Below, one piece after another: positions 1-9,209 of a stretch of DNA of 64,000 nucleotides. The notes beneath the pieces are model-generated. The model saw only the letters and a list, made by a program, of their open reading frames with translations, had not been told where the DNA came from and searched no databases. Made by a program: the position numbers and the translations under genes. The DNA comes from Bradyrhizobium sp. CSS354 (GTDB lineage: Bacteria > Pseudomonadota > Alphaproteobacteria > Rhizobiales > Xanthobacteraceae), in contig NZ_JAACFU010000011.1 in assembly GCF_029051725.1 (NCBI RefSeq), positions 62,001 to 126,000 on the forward strand, read 5' to 3'. How positions within the stretch are numbered: the first letter of the stretch is position 1; the number at the start of each line of letters is the position of its first letter.

Positions 1-145
1 CCGGTCGCTGATTTGAACCTCTTCCTGATAGAGTGCACCAATATCTGAGAGTGATTCCGGTCACACTTGCCTGGGCGTTTCGCTGCTAAGCATCGGGGCT
101 GGACGGGGACCGGGCAAGTATCGGTCGAATTGGATGAGAATTCCC

Positions 146-817
146 ATGAAAAGCCTGATCGGCGCTGTTGTCGGCGCGTGCTGTCTTGCTGCCCCGGCTT
201 TGGCGGAGAGCCCGGCCGCCATCGTCGAGGACGTGCAAGGCAAGGTCGACGGCGTCGCGTTCATGGATTATGTGGCGCCGGGCAAGATCATCAAGCTGGG
301 GCCCAAGGCAACCATTACGCTCAGCTATCTCAAATCGTGCCAGCGCGAGACCATCAGCGAAGGCGTCGTCATGGTCGGCACCGAGCAGAGCACCGTGCAG
401 CTCGGCGAGGTCAAGCGGGAAAAGGTGCCCTGCGATACCAACGCGGCAAAACTGTCGGAGCGCGAGGCGAACCAGAGTGCCGCGACGACCTTCCGCACCA
501 TGCGGTCGGACGCCAAGGGTGGCGCTCCGGCCAAGCTGCCGACGCTCTACGGAGTCGCACCGTTGGTGCAGGCCAAGAGCGGCAGCACCCTGGTGATCGA
601 ACGCACCGATGGCAAGGAGCCCACGATCAGCGTGCCGCTCAAGAGCGAGACCATGGTCGGAGGCAAGTTCTATGACTTCGCCAAGGCCGGAAAGTCGCTG
701 ACGCCGGGCGGCAGCTATCTCGCCATCCTCGGCACCAAGCGTTACGCCTTCCAGGTCGATCCCAGCGCCACGTCGTCGCCGACGCCGATCGTCGGACGCC
801 TGCTGCGGCTCGAATAG
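146..817 (+). CDS. secreted FecR-like protein
   Basis: Exported protein of about 223 residues. The N-terminus is a clear Sec signal (positive start, hydrophobic stretch, ALA-E cleavage near residue 20). The mature part begins with a FecR-like segment (PGKIIKLG followed by a YLKSC motif), and two Cys in this region could form a disulfide. I use the ATG at 146 rather than the in-frame ATG at 134 because it places the signal peptide at the very start and has GGATGAGA just upstream. It lies 18 bases before the CHASE2 cyclase on the same strand, so it is probably a periplasmic partner or ligand sensor for it. The function is inferred; no catalytic motif is visible. Confidence 0.75.
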   Translation: MKSLIGAVVGACCLAAPALAESPAAIVEDVQGKVDGVAFMDYVAPGKIIKLGPKATITLSYLKSCQRETISEGVVMVGTEQSTVQLGEVKREKVPCDTNAAKLSEREANQSAATTFRTMRSDAKGGAPAKLPTLYGVAPLVQAKSGSTLVIERTDGKEPTISVPLKSETMVGGKFYDFAKAGKSLTPGGSYLAILGTKRYAFQVDPSATSSPTPIVGRLLRLE

Positions 818-835
818 GCGGCTAGCGACGGGGCG

Positions 836-2986
836 ATGCGGCGGATCGGCAGACGGGACATCGTTGCAGCGATCCTGATTGCGCTTCTTGCAGGCGCCGT
901 CGTCACGTCTCCGCCGTTGCAGACGCTGCAGGGCCTGTCGCTCGACATCCTCACGGCACTGCGCGGCAAACTCGTCGGCGACCGCCGCGATCCCGCGACA
1001 TCACCGGTCGTCGTCGTGGCCATCGACGGCGAGACCTACGACACTCCGCCGTTCAAGGGATCGCCAACGCAGACCTGGACGCGCGAGATCGGCAGGGTTC
1101 TCGGCAGCATCGACGACGGCGGCGCCCGGGCGATCGGCTTCGACGTCATCTTCCCGAGCTCGATCGAGCAGTCGGAGATTCCCTTCGGCGACGCGTCGCT
1201 GGGCAGCCGCATGAGAGGCTTCGATCGGGACTATCTCATCGCCCTGCGGAAGCTTTCCGACAGCGGCAAGCTGGTGCTCGGCGAGATCCTGAGCAACGAC
1301 CATCAGGAAAGGCCAGACCGCGCGCAGCAACTGGCGGTGAGAAACAATATCCGCGCCCTCAACGTCCATACCGACACCGACGACGTGATCCGGCGGATGC
1401 CGCTGAGCTTCTCGATCGACGGCAAGCCGGTCGCCGCGATGGCGGTCGAGCTCGCCGCGCGCGCGCTCGCTGGAAGGCCCGAGATTGGACCGTCCGGAGC
1501 GACCGAATTGTCCGGTTATGCAATTCCGAGCGCGGTACCAAACACACTGACGCTCAATTTTCGAGGACTGGGCCGCGACATCCCGACTTTCTCCTTCGCC
1601 GATCTTCGGGCCTGCGTCGAAAAGGGCGATCGCGATTTCTTTCGCCGCGCCTTCGGCGGCAAAGTCGTGCTGCTAGGCTCCGCCCTGAATTTCGATGATC
1701 GCAAGCTCACCTCGGTGCGACTGTCCGGCGGATATGACGGAACGCCGGCACCACGATGCGCCCAGCCCGCCCCGGCAAGCACCGCACAAAAGGCCCGCAG
1801 CGACATCGCCGGTGTCTTCGTGCATGCCAACGCGGTACGAAATCTGATCGAACGCGATGCGGTGACCGAGCTCGGCTTTCCATTGCGGAGCATTCTTACC
1901 ATCGTGTTCGCAGCGATCGTGGCCTGCGCGGCCTGCGTGCTCGCACCGGGTGGCGCACTGATCGCCTGGTTCGGCCTCATCGCCGTTTACGCCGCTGTGG
2001 CCGTTGGTGCATTCGTCCATGCCTTGGCGCTGCCGCTGACAGAGCCGGCACTCGCAAGCCTTGCCGCGCTCGCGATGACGATCGGCTACCGTTTCGTGCT
2101 GGCCGATCGTGACGAGCGTTTCCTGCGCAAGAGCTTTGCGTTCTATCTCGCCCCCGAAGTGATCGACACCATGGTTGCCTCCGGCAAGATGCCGGCGCTC
2201 GGCGGCGAAATGCGCAACGTCACCATGTTCTTCTCCGACCTGAGCGGCTTCTCCTCCATCGCCGAGACGATGACGCCGGGCGAACTGGTGACGCTGATGA
2301 ACGAATATCTGTCGGCCATGACCGACATCATCGAGAGCCATGGCGGCTATGTCGACAAATATATCGGCGATTCCATCGTCGCTATGTTCGGCGCGCCCGC
2401 CGACGATCCCGCGCATGCGCGCCACGCCGTCCATGCCGCGCTGAAATGTCACGAAAAGCTGGCAGAGCTCAACGCGGGCAGCGCCGCTTTCGCCGGCCAC
2501 GGCCTGTCGCACCGCATTGGGCTCAACAGCGGCGAGGCCGTGGTCGGCAATATCGGCTCCCGCCGCCGCTTCAACTACACCGTGATGAGCGACACCGTGA
2601 ACGTCGCCTCGCGGCTCGAAGGCGCCAACAAATACTACGGCACCGCAATCATGGCCTCGGAATCGACGATGGCCCAGACCGGCGACGGCTTCGCCTGGCG
2701 TGAACTCGATGCGATCCGGGTGCAGGGGCGTGGCGAGGCGATCAGGGTGTTCGAGCCGCTCGCGGACAAAGGCGCGGAGAGCGCCGGGCAGAAAAAAGTG
2801 GCTGCGGCTTACGCGGAGGGGCTCGCCTGCTGGCGGGCGCGGGAGTTCGCGAAGGCGGCTGACGCGTTCGAGGGCGTAGCCAAGACTGATCCACCATCGT
2901 CAAAGTTCGCGAAACGCGCGAGAGTGCTCATCGAAAATCCTCCCCTGCCAGAATGGACGCCGGTCAATACGCTGGAAGGGAAATAA
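836..2986 (+). CDS. CHASE2-domain class III adenylate/guanylate cyclase
   Basis: Membrane-bound nucleotide cyclase of 716 residues. One N-terminal membrane segment (about 9-25) is followed by a large periplasmic CHASE2 sensor (about 30-330), three to four membrane segments (about 345-420) and a cytoplasmic class III cyclase domain (about 455-640). Both metal-binding Asp are present (FFSDLSGF and YIGDSIVAMFG), as are the Lys of DKYIGD, the Thr of NYTV and the transition-state Asn/Arg of VNVASR, so it should be active. The C-terminal 70 residues look TPR-like. The family makes cAMP in response to an extracytoplasmic signal; the signal here is unknown. It probably forms an operon with the upstream secreted protein. 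Confidence 0.9.
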   Translation: MRRIGRRDIVAAILIALLAGAVVTSPPLQTLQGLSLDILTALRGKLVGDRRDPATSPVVVVAIDGETYDTPPFKGSPTQTWTREIGRVLGSIDDGGARAIGFDVIFPSSIEQSEIPFGDASLGSRMRGFDRDYLIALRKLSDSGKLVLGEILSNDHQERPDRAQQLAVRNNIRALNVHTDTDDVIRRMPLSFSIDGKPVAAMAVELAARALAGRPEIGPSGATELSGYAIPSAVPNTLTLNFRGLGRDIPTFSFADLRACVEKGDRDFFRRAFGGKVVLLGSALNFDDRKLTSVRLSGGYDGTPAPRCAQPAPASTAQKARSDIAGVFVHANAVRNLIERDAVTELGFPLRSILTIVFAAIVACAACVLAPGGALIAWFGLIAVYAAVAVGAFVHALALPLTEPALASLAALAMTIGYRFVLADRDERFLRKSFAFYLAPEVIDTMVASGKMPALGGEMRNVTMFFSDLSGFSSIAETMTPGELVTLMNEYLSAMTDIIESHGGYVDKYIGDSIVAMFGAPADDPAHARHAVHAALKCHEKLAELNAGSAAFAGHGLSHRIGLNSGEAVVGNIGSRRRFNYTVMSDTVNVASRLEGANKYYGTAIMASESTMAQTGDGFAWRELDAIRVQGRGEAIRVFEPLADKGAESAGQKKVAAAYAEGLACWRAREFAKAADAFEGVAKTDPPSSKFAKRARVLIENPPLPEWTPVNTLEGK

Positions 2987-3031
2987 AGGTATTCACCGCT
3001 AGCGGGAGAGGGAGCATCCGCGTTCGTATCC

Positions 3032-4204
3032 TTAAAACGGCAGCCCCACATAATTCTCCGCGAGCAGGCGCTGTGCCGTCTCGGACGAGAGAAGATATTC
3101 CAGTTCGGTCTGCTGGAGCCGGTCCTCGTAGTCGAGCCGGTCGGGGAAGCGATGCAGCAGCATCGTCATCCACCACGAGAAGCGTTGCGCCTTCCAGATC
3201 CGCGCCAGCGCCTTGGCGGAATAGCCCTGGAGCCCGGAATCATCGCCGTTCTGATAGTGCGCGAGCATGGCGTGGTAGAGATAATAGATGTCGGAGGCGG
3301 CGCTGTTCAGCCCGCGTGCGCCGGTCGGCGGCACGATGTGGGCGGCATCGCCGGCGAGAAACAGGCGGCCGTAGCTCATCGGCTCGGCCACGAAGCTGCG
3401 CAACGGCGCGATGCTCTTTTCGATGGACGGTCCCGTGATCAGGCGACCGCCGACCTCTTCCGGCAAACGACGCTTCAGCTCGGCCCAGAACGCATCGTCG
3501 CTCCAGTCTTCCACCTTGTCGGTGAGCGGCACCTGGACGTAGTAGCGGCTCAGTACTTGCGACCGCAAGGAACACAGCGCGAAGCCGCGCTCGTGCTTCA
3601 CATAGATCAGCTCCGGCGACACCGGTTTCGTGCGTGACAGCACGCCCAGCCAGCCGAACGGATAGATCTTCTCGTATTCCCGCAGCGCGTCCTTCGGGAT
3701 CGACTTGCGGCTGACACCGTGAAAGCCGTCGGCGCCGACGATATAGTCGCAATCGACCCGGACCGTCTCGTCATTCGAACGATAGGTCACGTAAGGCCGG
3801 TCCGAGGTCAGGTCATGCGGCATCACGTCCTCGGCATTGTGCACGACGTTGCCGCCGAGGCGGTCGCGCGCCTCGTAGAGGTCGCGCGTCAGCTCGGTCT
3901 GGCCGTAGACCAGCACCGAATTGCCGCCGGAATGCTTGTGGAGGTCGATCTGGGAGAGCACGCCGTCATGGGCAATCTCGAATCCCTTGTGGATTTCGCC
4001 CTCGCGGTCCATCCGCTCGCCGCACTGAGCCTCGCGCATCAGCCTGGCGAAGCCGTGCTCGAGCACGCCGGCACGGATCCGGGCAAGCACGTGGTCGCGG
4101 CTGTATTTTTCCAGCACGACCGTGTCGATGCCCTTGAGGTGCAGGAGCTGGGACAACAGCAACCCGGACGGCCCGCCGCCGATGATACAGACCTGAACTT
4201 TCAT
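3032..4204 (-). CDS. pobA: 4-hydroxybenzoate 3-monooxygenase
   Basis: FAD-dependent hydroxylase that turns 4-hydroxybenzoate into protocatechuate using NADPH and oxygen. The 390-residue length fits PobA (about 390-394). The N-terminal GGGPSG dinucleotide-binding loop (residues 9-14), a central GADGFHG motif and GDAAHIVPP near residue 290 mark the family. The start is the ATG at 4204, preceded by a GAGGAGG ribosome site; an open frame runs further upstream but lacks family sequence. It is transcribed divergently from an AraC-type regulator, and the product feeds the ring-cleavage dioxygenase genes pcaHG just downstream in the window. Confidence 0.95.
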   Translation of the reverse strand: MKVQVCIIGGGPSGLLLSQLLHLKGIDTVVLEKYSRDHVLARIRAGVLEHGFARLMREAQCGERMDREGEIHKGFEIAHDGVLSQIDLHKHSGGNSVLVYGQTELTRDLYEARDRLGGNVVHNAEDVMPHDLTSDRPYVTYRSNDETVRVDCDYIVGADGFHGVSRKSIPKDALREYEKIYPFGWLGVLSRTKPVSPELIYVKHERGFALCSLRSQVLSRYYVQVPLTDKVEDWSDDAFWAELKRRLPEEVGGRLITGPSIEKSIAPLRSFVAEPMSYGRLFLAGDAAHIVPPTGARGLNSAASDIYYLYHAMLAHYQNGDDSGLQGYSAKALARIWKAQRFSWWMTMLLHRFPDRLDYEDRLQQTELEYLLSSETAQRLLAENYVGLPF

Positions 4205-4288
4205 TTTTGCGTCCTCCTCGGCACTTTCTTGCAGATTCAGCACCACTGACCGATGGAGGCTTTCGTCTTTGTCTTGTACTATTCGAAC

Positions 4289-5158
4289 ATGAGAAGCGCA
4301 GCCCCCGCCCCGGCCATCCGGGTCTACAATTTGTTCGGCGAGTCCGGCGATCTGCCCGATGTCGTGCATTGCGAGACGATAGCGTCGCGCTCGGTGCTAC
4401 ACGACTGGACCCTGGCTGTGCACCGCCATGCCCGGCTGCACCAGGTGCTGCTGATCGAGCGCGGCGGCGGCGAAGCCACGCTCGACGGGCGCGTGGTGCA
4501 GCTGAAGCCGATGCAAATCGTCAACGTGCCTGTCGGCCACGTCCATGGCTTCCGTTTCGTGCCTGATACCCAGGGTTGGGTGCTGACCATCGCCGCGGAA
4601 ATATTGGACGAAGCGCTGCTCGCCTCCGAAGGACTGCGCGGTGCCTTGTCGCGCTCGGCCGTGATACGCGGCACGCCACAGATCCGGACCACCATGAAGC
4701 AGATCTTTGCCGAACACGCCGCGCGCGATTTCGGCCGGGCGCATGTGCTGCGTGCACTGTCGGCGGCCATGATCGGGCTGGTGGCCCGCGCGCTCACCGG
4801 CGAGAGCGGTGGCAACGGCACGGCTGAAAGCGGACTATTCCGCCGCTTCGAGGCGCTGCTGGAACAGCATCATCTGAAACGCTGGAGCGTTGCGGACTAT
4901 GCGGGCGCGCTGTCGATCACGCCGACCCATCTCAACCGGGTGGCACGGGCAGCAACCGGCGACACCGCCTCGCACCTGATCCTCAACCGGTTGATCCGCG
5001 AGGCGCGGCGCAACCTCGTCTACACCAATTTGCCGGTCTCGACGATCGCCTATGCGCTTGGCTTCGAAGACCCCGCCTATTTCAGCCGGGTCTACGCCGC
5101 CGCCACGGGCGTGTCACCGCGCGCCTTTCGCGCGCAGCTCCACGGCGACGAGACCTGA
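4289..5158 (+). CDS. AraC-family regulator next to pobA
   Basis: Regulator of 289 residues with an N-terminal cupin-like ligand domain (HRHARLHQVLLIERG and a PVGHVHGF turn) and two C-terminal AraC helix-turn-helix motifs over the last 100 residues, ending in the typical GFEDPAYFSRVY signature. An alternative in-frame ATG lies at 4253; 4289 is preferred because the family sequence starts just after it. Its divergent position 84 bases from pobA suggests it activates pobA in response to 4-hydroxybenzoate, like PobC/PobR proteins of the AraC type. That assignment rests on context. Confidence 0.85.
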   Translation: MRSAAPAPAIRVYNLFGESGDLPDVVHCETIASRSVLHDWTLAVHRHARLHQVLLIERGGGEATLDGRVVQLKPMQIVNVPVGHVHGFRFVPDTQGWVLTIAAEILDEALLASEGLRGALSRSAVIRGTPQIRTTMKQIFAEHAARDFGRAHVLRALSAAMIGLVARALTGESGGNGTAESGLFRRFEALLEQHHLKRWSVADYAGALSITPTHLNRVARAATGDTASHLILNRLIREARRNLVYTNLPVSTIAYALGFEDPAYFSRVYAAATGVSPRAFRAQLHGDET

Positions 5159-5163
5159 GACGA

Positions 5164-5790
5164 TCACACGTCGAAGAACACCGTCTCTTCCGGCCCCTGC
5201 AAATGGATCGTGAAGGAATACACGATCTTGCCGGCGCGTTCGCTGCGCTTTGCGATCAGCGTCGAGCGCCGGACCGGCTGCTCGATCAGGTTGAGCACGG
5301 GGTCGGCGGCGTTGGCGGCCGCTTCGTCCGAGAAATAGAGGCGCGTATTCAGACCGATGTTGATACCGCGCGCGACGATCCAGACATTGATGTGCGGCGC
5401 GCCTTTGCGGCCCGTCTTGTCGATGATCGCGCCCGGCTTGATGGTCTCGAAGGTGACAAGACCGCTCTCGAAGTCGGAGCCGGCGCGGCCCCAGCCACGA
5501 AATTCCTCGTCAAGCGCGCCGGTCGACCGATCGGCCGGATGGTTGTAGCGGCCGGCCGCGTTCGCCTGCCAGATCTCCAGCAGCACGTCGCGCAATGGCG
5601 TGCCGCTGCCGTCGATCACCCTGCCCTCCAGCGTGATGCGTTCGCCTTGCGTGTTCGGCGTCACCAGCACGTTGCAAAAATTCTTCTCGAAAATGTCGAA
5701 GCCGGCCATGGCCGGGATCAGGCCGATATGGACGTAGGGCCCGGCCGTCTGCGAGGCGGTTTCCTTGAGGTAGTTGAGCGGCTGCGGCAT
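5164..5790 (-). CDS. pcaG: protocatechuate 3,4-dioxygenase alpha subunit
   Basis: Alpha subunit (208 residues) of the intradiol dioxygenase that opens protocatechuate to beta-carboxy-cis,cis-muconate. The start MPQPLNYLKETASQTAGPY is characteristic of PcaG, and the intradiol fold shows as EIWQANAAGRYNHP and RGAPHINVWIVARG. It lacks the full set of iron ligands, as expected, because the beta subunit carries the Fe(III). The ATG at 5790 lies four bases after the pcaH stop, so the two are translationally coupled. A longer open frame upstream overlaps pcaH and is not used. Confidence 0.95.
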   Translation of the reverse strand: MPQPLNYLKETASQTAGPYVHIGLIPAMAGFDIFEKNFCNVLVTPNTQGERITLEGRVIDGSGTPLRDVLLEIWQANAAGRYNHPADRSTGALDEEFRGWGRAGSDFESGLVTFETIKPGAIIDKTGRKGAPHINVWIVARGINIGLNTRLYFSDEAAANAADPVLNLIEQPVRRSTLIAKRSERAGKIVYSFTIHLQGPEETVFFDV

Positions 5791-5794
5791 GGAC

Positions 5795-6583
5795 CTAGTT
5801 CCCTGCGGTGCGATTTTCAAAGTAAGTGGAGCGCTGGCCGCGCAAGACGATGTCAAAGCGGTAGGCGAGCGAGTCGAACGGAGTCGATGCGTTGAGGTCG
5901 AGCGGCGCGACGAGGCGCTCCAGCGCATCCTTGTCCGGGATCGTCGTCAGGATCGGGCAGACCGGGATCAGGGGATCGCCCTCAAAGTACATCTGGGTGA
6001 TCAGACGTTGTGCGAAGCCCGAGCCGAACACCGAGAAATGGATGTGAGCGGGACGCCAGCTGTTGACGTAATTGCGCCAGGGATAGGGTCCAGGCTTCAC
6101 GGTGCGGAAATAATAGTAGCCGGTGTCGTCGGTCAGCGCGCGACCGCAACCGCCGAAATTCGGATCGATCGGCGCCAGATACGTGTCCTTCTTGTGCCGG
6201 TAGCGGCCGCCGGCATTGGCTTGCCAGAACTCGACCAGCGTATTCGGTACGCCGCGGCCGGTCTCGTTCAGCACGCGGCCGTGGACGATGATGCGTTCGC
6301 CGACGGGATCGCCGTCCTTGGCGTAGTTGCGGATCAAATCATTGTCGAACGGGCCGAGGTCGTTGTGCCCGAACACCGGCCCCGTGATCTCCGAGACCGA
6401 GTTCTCAAGCGACAGCAGCGCCTGGCGCGGCGAGCGCAGCACTGAGGATTTGTAGCCTGGCGCGTGCGCCGGCGGATGCATGGAACGGTCGCGCTGGAAG
6501 AAGTCGCCGTCACCGAGCGGCGGCGTGAACGGCTCGGGGCGGTTGAGGCGGGGATCCCGCAAGGCTGGCGCCTGGGCATGCAT
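5795..6583 (-). CDS. pcaH: protocatechuate 3,4-dioxygenase beta subunit
   Basis: Iron-binding subunit, 262 residues. All four Fe(III) ligands known from Pseudomonas are visible with matching spacing: Tyr128 (GGRYRH), Tyr167 (GPYPW), His180 and His182 (RPAHIHFS). It is first gene of a pcaHG operon. The open frame continues upstream to 7600, but that stretch is antisense to the LysR gene; the ATG at 6583 gives the family N-terminus. The LysR regulator is divergent, with a roughly 55-100 base intergenic region holding the shared promoter. Confidence 0.95.
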   Translation of the reverse strand: MHAQAPALRDPRLNRPEPFTPPLGDGDFFQRDRSMHPPAHAPGYKSSVLRSPRQALLSLENSVSEITGPVFGHNDLGPFDNDLIRNYAKDGDPVGERIIVHGRVLNETGRGVPNTLVEFWQANAGGRYRHKKDTYLAPIDPNFGGCGRALTDDTGYYYFRTVKPGPYPWRNYVNSWRPAHIHFSVFGSGFAQRLITQMYFEGDPLIPVCPILTTIPDKDALERLVAPLDLNASTPFDSLAYRFDIVLRGQRSTYFENRTAGN

Positions 6584-6663
6584 CGGCGTTGTCTCTCCCT
6601 CTGGCGCCCGTTTGGGCGCACGGCTTATCGGGAGATGATGACCCGGGCTATTCTCAAGATAAA

Positions 6664-6676
6664 TAGATCGATTATA
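6664..6676. promoter_or_regulatory. possible LysR box (T-N11-A)
   Basis: TAGATCGATTATA between pcaH and the divergent LysR gene has the T-N11-A form with partly symmetric ends around ATCGAT. It lies in an unusually A/T-rich patch just before the favoured LysR start, where autorepression together with pcaHG activation would be expected. Weak evidence. Confidence 0.3.
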
Positions 6677-6685
6677 ATGAATTCC

Positions 6686-7621
6686 ATGAAACAAATCGAT
6701 CATTTGGCGCTCGATGGCCACGGGCTGGAGCTGTTTCTGGCGGTGCTGGAAGAAGGCTCGGTGACGGCGGCCGCAACGCGGCTCGGCCTGACGCAATCGG
6801 CGGTCAGCCACGCCCTGAACAAGCTGCGGCGGATCGTCGGCGATCCGCTGTTTGCCAAATCCGGCCGCGGCATTGTGGCCACGGCGCACGCCCAGGCACT
6901 CGCGGCAAAGGCGCGGGCGCTGATCGACGAGATGCGGAGCTTTGCCGGCGGCGTCACGTTCGCGCCGGCGAGCGCGCAGCTTTCGCTGACAATCGCCGCG
7001 AACGACTTTCAGCGCGACCTGCTGCTGCCGCGGTTCTTCGATCACGTCGCCGCGCAAGTGACGAGCCTGAACCTGCGCGTGATCCCCTCGCAGTCGCCCT
7101 CGCCGGCGATGCTGCGCGAAAACCGCTGCGACCTGCTGATCACGCCGCTGCCGCCGTCCGGCGTCGACATCGTGCAGAAGCGTCTGCTGCAAGACCATTA
7201 TGTCTGTTACTACGACCCCAAAGCGCGTGCCGCGCCGGCTACGCGCGGCGCCTATCTCGCGGCGCGTCACATCACGGTGGTCTACACTGACAATGAGCGG
7301 CTCGACTTCGATCGCCGGCTTGCGGCCAACGGCTTCCACCGCGACATCGCGATCTCGGTGCCGAGCTTCTCCGGCGTGCCGTCCTTCCTGCGTGGCTCGC
7401 AGATGCTGGCGAGCATGCCGAGCCTGCTGGCGCCCGGCGTGATGCACGGCTTCGCGCAGGTGCGGATTCCGCTGGCCTCGCGCACGCGAACCCTGGCCGA
7501 GCTGCCGATGTTCATGGTCTGGCACCAGCGCTATCAGAAAGATCCGGCGCATCGCTGGATCAGAAGCCAGCTCGAGACCGTGGCGGCAAAGGCCTCGCAC
7601 CCCGCCCCCGCGAAAACCTGA
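6686..7621 (+). CDS. LysR-family regulator, probably of pcaHG
   Basis: About 311 residues. The N-terminal winged helix-turn-helix carries the family signature (SVTAAATRLGLTQSAVSHAL, then LRRIVGDPLF), followed by a LysR substrate-binding domain. In-frame ATGs lie at 6638, 6677 and 6686; I use 6686 because the conserved sequence begins there, but 6638 or 6677 cannot be excluded. Divergence from pcaHG suggests a PcaQ-like role; orthology to PcaQ itself is not established from the sequence. Confidence 0.88.
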   Translation: MKQIDHLALDGHGLELFLAVLEEGSVTAAATRLGLTQSAVSHALNKLRRIVGDPLFAKSGRGIVATAHAQALAAKARALIDEMRSFAGGVTFAPASAQLSLTIAANDFQRDLLLPRFFDHVAAQVTSLNLRVIPSQSPSPAMLRENRCDLLITPLPPSGVDIVQKRLLQDHYVCYYDPKARAAPATRGAYLAARHITVVYTDNERLDFDRRLAANGFHRDIAISVPSFSGVPSFLRGSQMLASMPSLLAPGVMHGFAQVRIPLASRTRTLAELPMFMVWHQRYQKDPAHRWIRSQLETVAAKASHPAPAKT

Positions 7622-7672
7622 TCCCCGTCAAACCCACTGGTTGCGCCGGGGCCGCCACGCTAGAATTCCCCC

Positions 7673-8977
7673 ATGACAGTGACCGACATTGCGAGCCGGA
7701 CCTACAATCACAGCTGGCGGCTGGATCCCATCATCCGCAGCCTGCTTGATACCGACTTCTACAAGCTATTGATGTTGCAAATGATTCGGGAATATTACCC
7801 GGATCAGCAGGTGACGTTCTCGGTCATCAACCGGTCGCGCCATGTCCGGCTCGCCGAAATCATCGACGAGGGCGAACTGCGCGCTCAGCTCGACCACGCC
7901 CGCACCATCCGCTTCACCAAGAAAGAGCTGATCTGGCTTGCCGGTAATACTTTCTACGGCAAGACCCACATGTTCTCGGCGGACTTCATCCGCTGGCTCG
8001 CCGAATTCCGGCTGCCCGAATACGAGCTTCGCAAGGTCGAAGGCCAGTACGAGCTGCACTTCCACGGGCCGTGGAGCCATACCACGATGTGGGAGATTCC
8101 TGCGCTCGCCATCCTCAACGAATTGCGCTCGCGCGCAGCGATGAAGGGCCGCGGCCGCTTCGAGCTCGACGTGCTCTATGCTCGCGCCAAAGCCAAGCTG
8201 TGGACCAAGGTGGAACGCCTGCGCAAGCTGGATGGCTTGCGGCTCTCCGATTTCGGCACCCGTCGCCGCCATGGCTTCCTCTGGCAGCGCTGGTGCGTGG
8301 AGGCCGTAAAGGAGGGCCTCGGCCCGTCCTTCATCGGCACCTCCAACGTGCTGCTCGCGATGGACAATGATCTCGAAGCCATCGGCACCAACGCCCATGA
8401 ACTGCCGATGGTTGCGGCCGCGCTGGCCAGCGACGACGAGGAATTGCGTTGGGCGCCCTACCGCATCCTCGACCAATGGCGCCAGACCTATGGCGGAAAC
8501 CTCCTGATCGCGCTGCCCGACGCTTTCGGCACCAAGGCTTTCCTGCGCGATGCGCCGGAATGGGTCGCCGACTGGACCGGCTTCCGTCCCGACAGCGCGC
8601 CGCCGATCCAGGCCGGCGAGGAGATCATCAAATGGTGGGAGCAGAAGGGCCGCAATCCCAGGGACAAGCTGCTGGTCTTCTCCGACGCGATGGACGTGGG
8701 CTCGATCGAGGAGACCTACCATCACTTCACCGGGCGCGTGCGGCTCTCGTTCGGCTGGGGCACCAATCTCACCAATGATTTCGTCGGCTGCACGCCGGAC
8801 GGCTCGTTCAATCTCGATCCGATTTCGCTGGTGTGCAAGGTGTCGTCGGTCGATGGACATCCGGCCGTCAAGCTCTCCGACAATCCCGAGAAGGCCACCG
8901 GCCTGCCTTCGGAGATCGAACGTTATTTGCGCGTCTTCGGCGACGCCGGCCGCGTGCGCAAGCCGGTCCTGGTCTAG
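7673..8977 (+). CDS. pncB: nicotinate phosphoribosyltransferase
   Basis: Enzyme of the NAD salvage (Preiss-Handler) pathway: nicotinate plus PRPP gives nicotinate mononucleotide. The 434 residues match the family length. Recognisable stretches are LLDTDFYKLLMLQMI near the start, FIGTSNVLLAMD in the middle, and VFSDAMDVGSIEETY plus FGWGTNLTNDF near the end. Single gene with its own short upstream region. A 6-bp hairpin (TGGTCT/AGACCA) overlaps the stop codon, but there is no T run to call it a terminator. Confidence 0.95.
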   Translation: MTVTDIASRTYNHSWRLDPIIRSLLDTDFYKLLMLQMIREYYPDQQVTFSVINRSRHVRLAEIIDEGELRAQLDHARTIRFTKKELIWLAGNTFYGKTHMFSADFIRWLAEFRLPEYELRKVEGQYELHFHGPWSHTTMWEIPALAILNELRSRAAMKGRGRFELDVLYARAKAKLWTKVERLRKLDGLRLSDFGTRRRHGFLWQRWCVEAVKEGLGPSFIGTSNVLLAMDNDLEAIGTNAHELPMVAAALASDDEELRWAPYRILDQWRQTYGGNLLIALPDAFGTKAFLRDAPEWVADWTGFRPDSAPPIQAGEEIIKWWEQKGRNPRDKLLVFSDAMDVGSIEETYHHFTGRVRLSFGWGTNLTNDFVGCTPDGSFNLDPISLVCKVSSVDGHPAVKLSDNPEKATGLPSEIERYLRVFGDAGRVRKPVLV

Positions 8978-9209
8978 CGCCAGACCAATCTCTCTCCATC
9001 AGGTAAACCATTTGGGGCGGCTCTCCGATGCCGCGTAAGTTCCGGTTCGACGGCATTTGCAACGATCTGCAAGCATCCACTTCACAGCGCCTTCACCCTG
9101 CGACGCAGTCTCCCGGCATTTTCAAGTCGAGTTAAGCACCTTTCGTGGGTAATCCGCGTTATGAGCGGATCGCTCCGCTGGGGTCGTTGAGCGACTTGGG
9201 GAACGCAAA

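Noticed and set aside
1..133. Gene end at the left window edge
   Set aside because: No frame with family sequence enters from the edge; it appears to be intergenic.
6584..7600. Long upstream extension of pcaH
   Set aside because: It runs antisense through the LysR gene; the PcaH family N-terminus starts at 6583.
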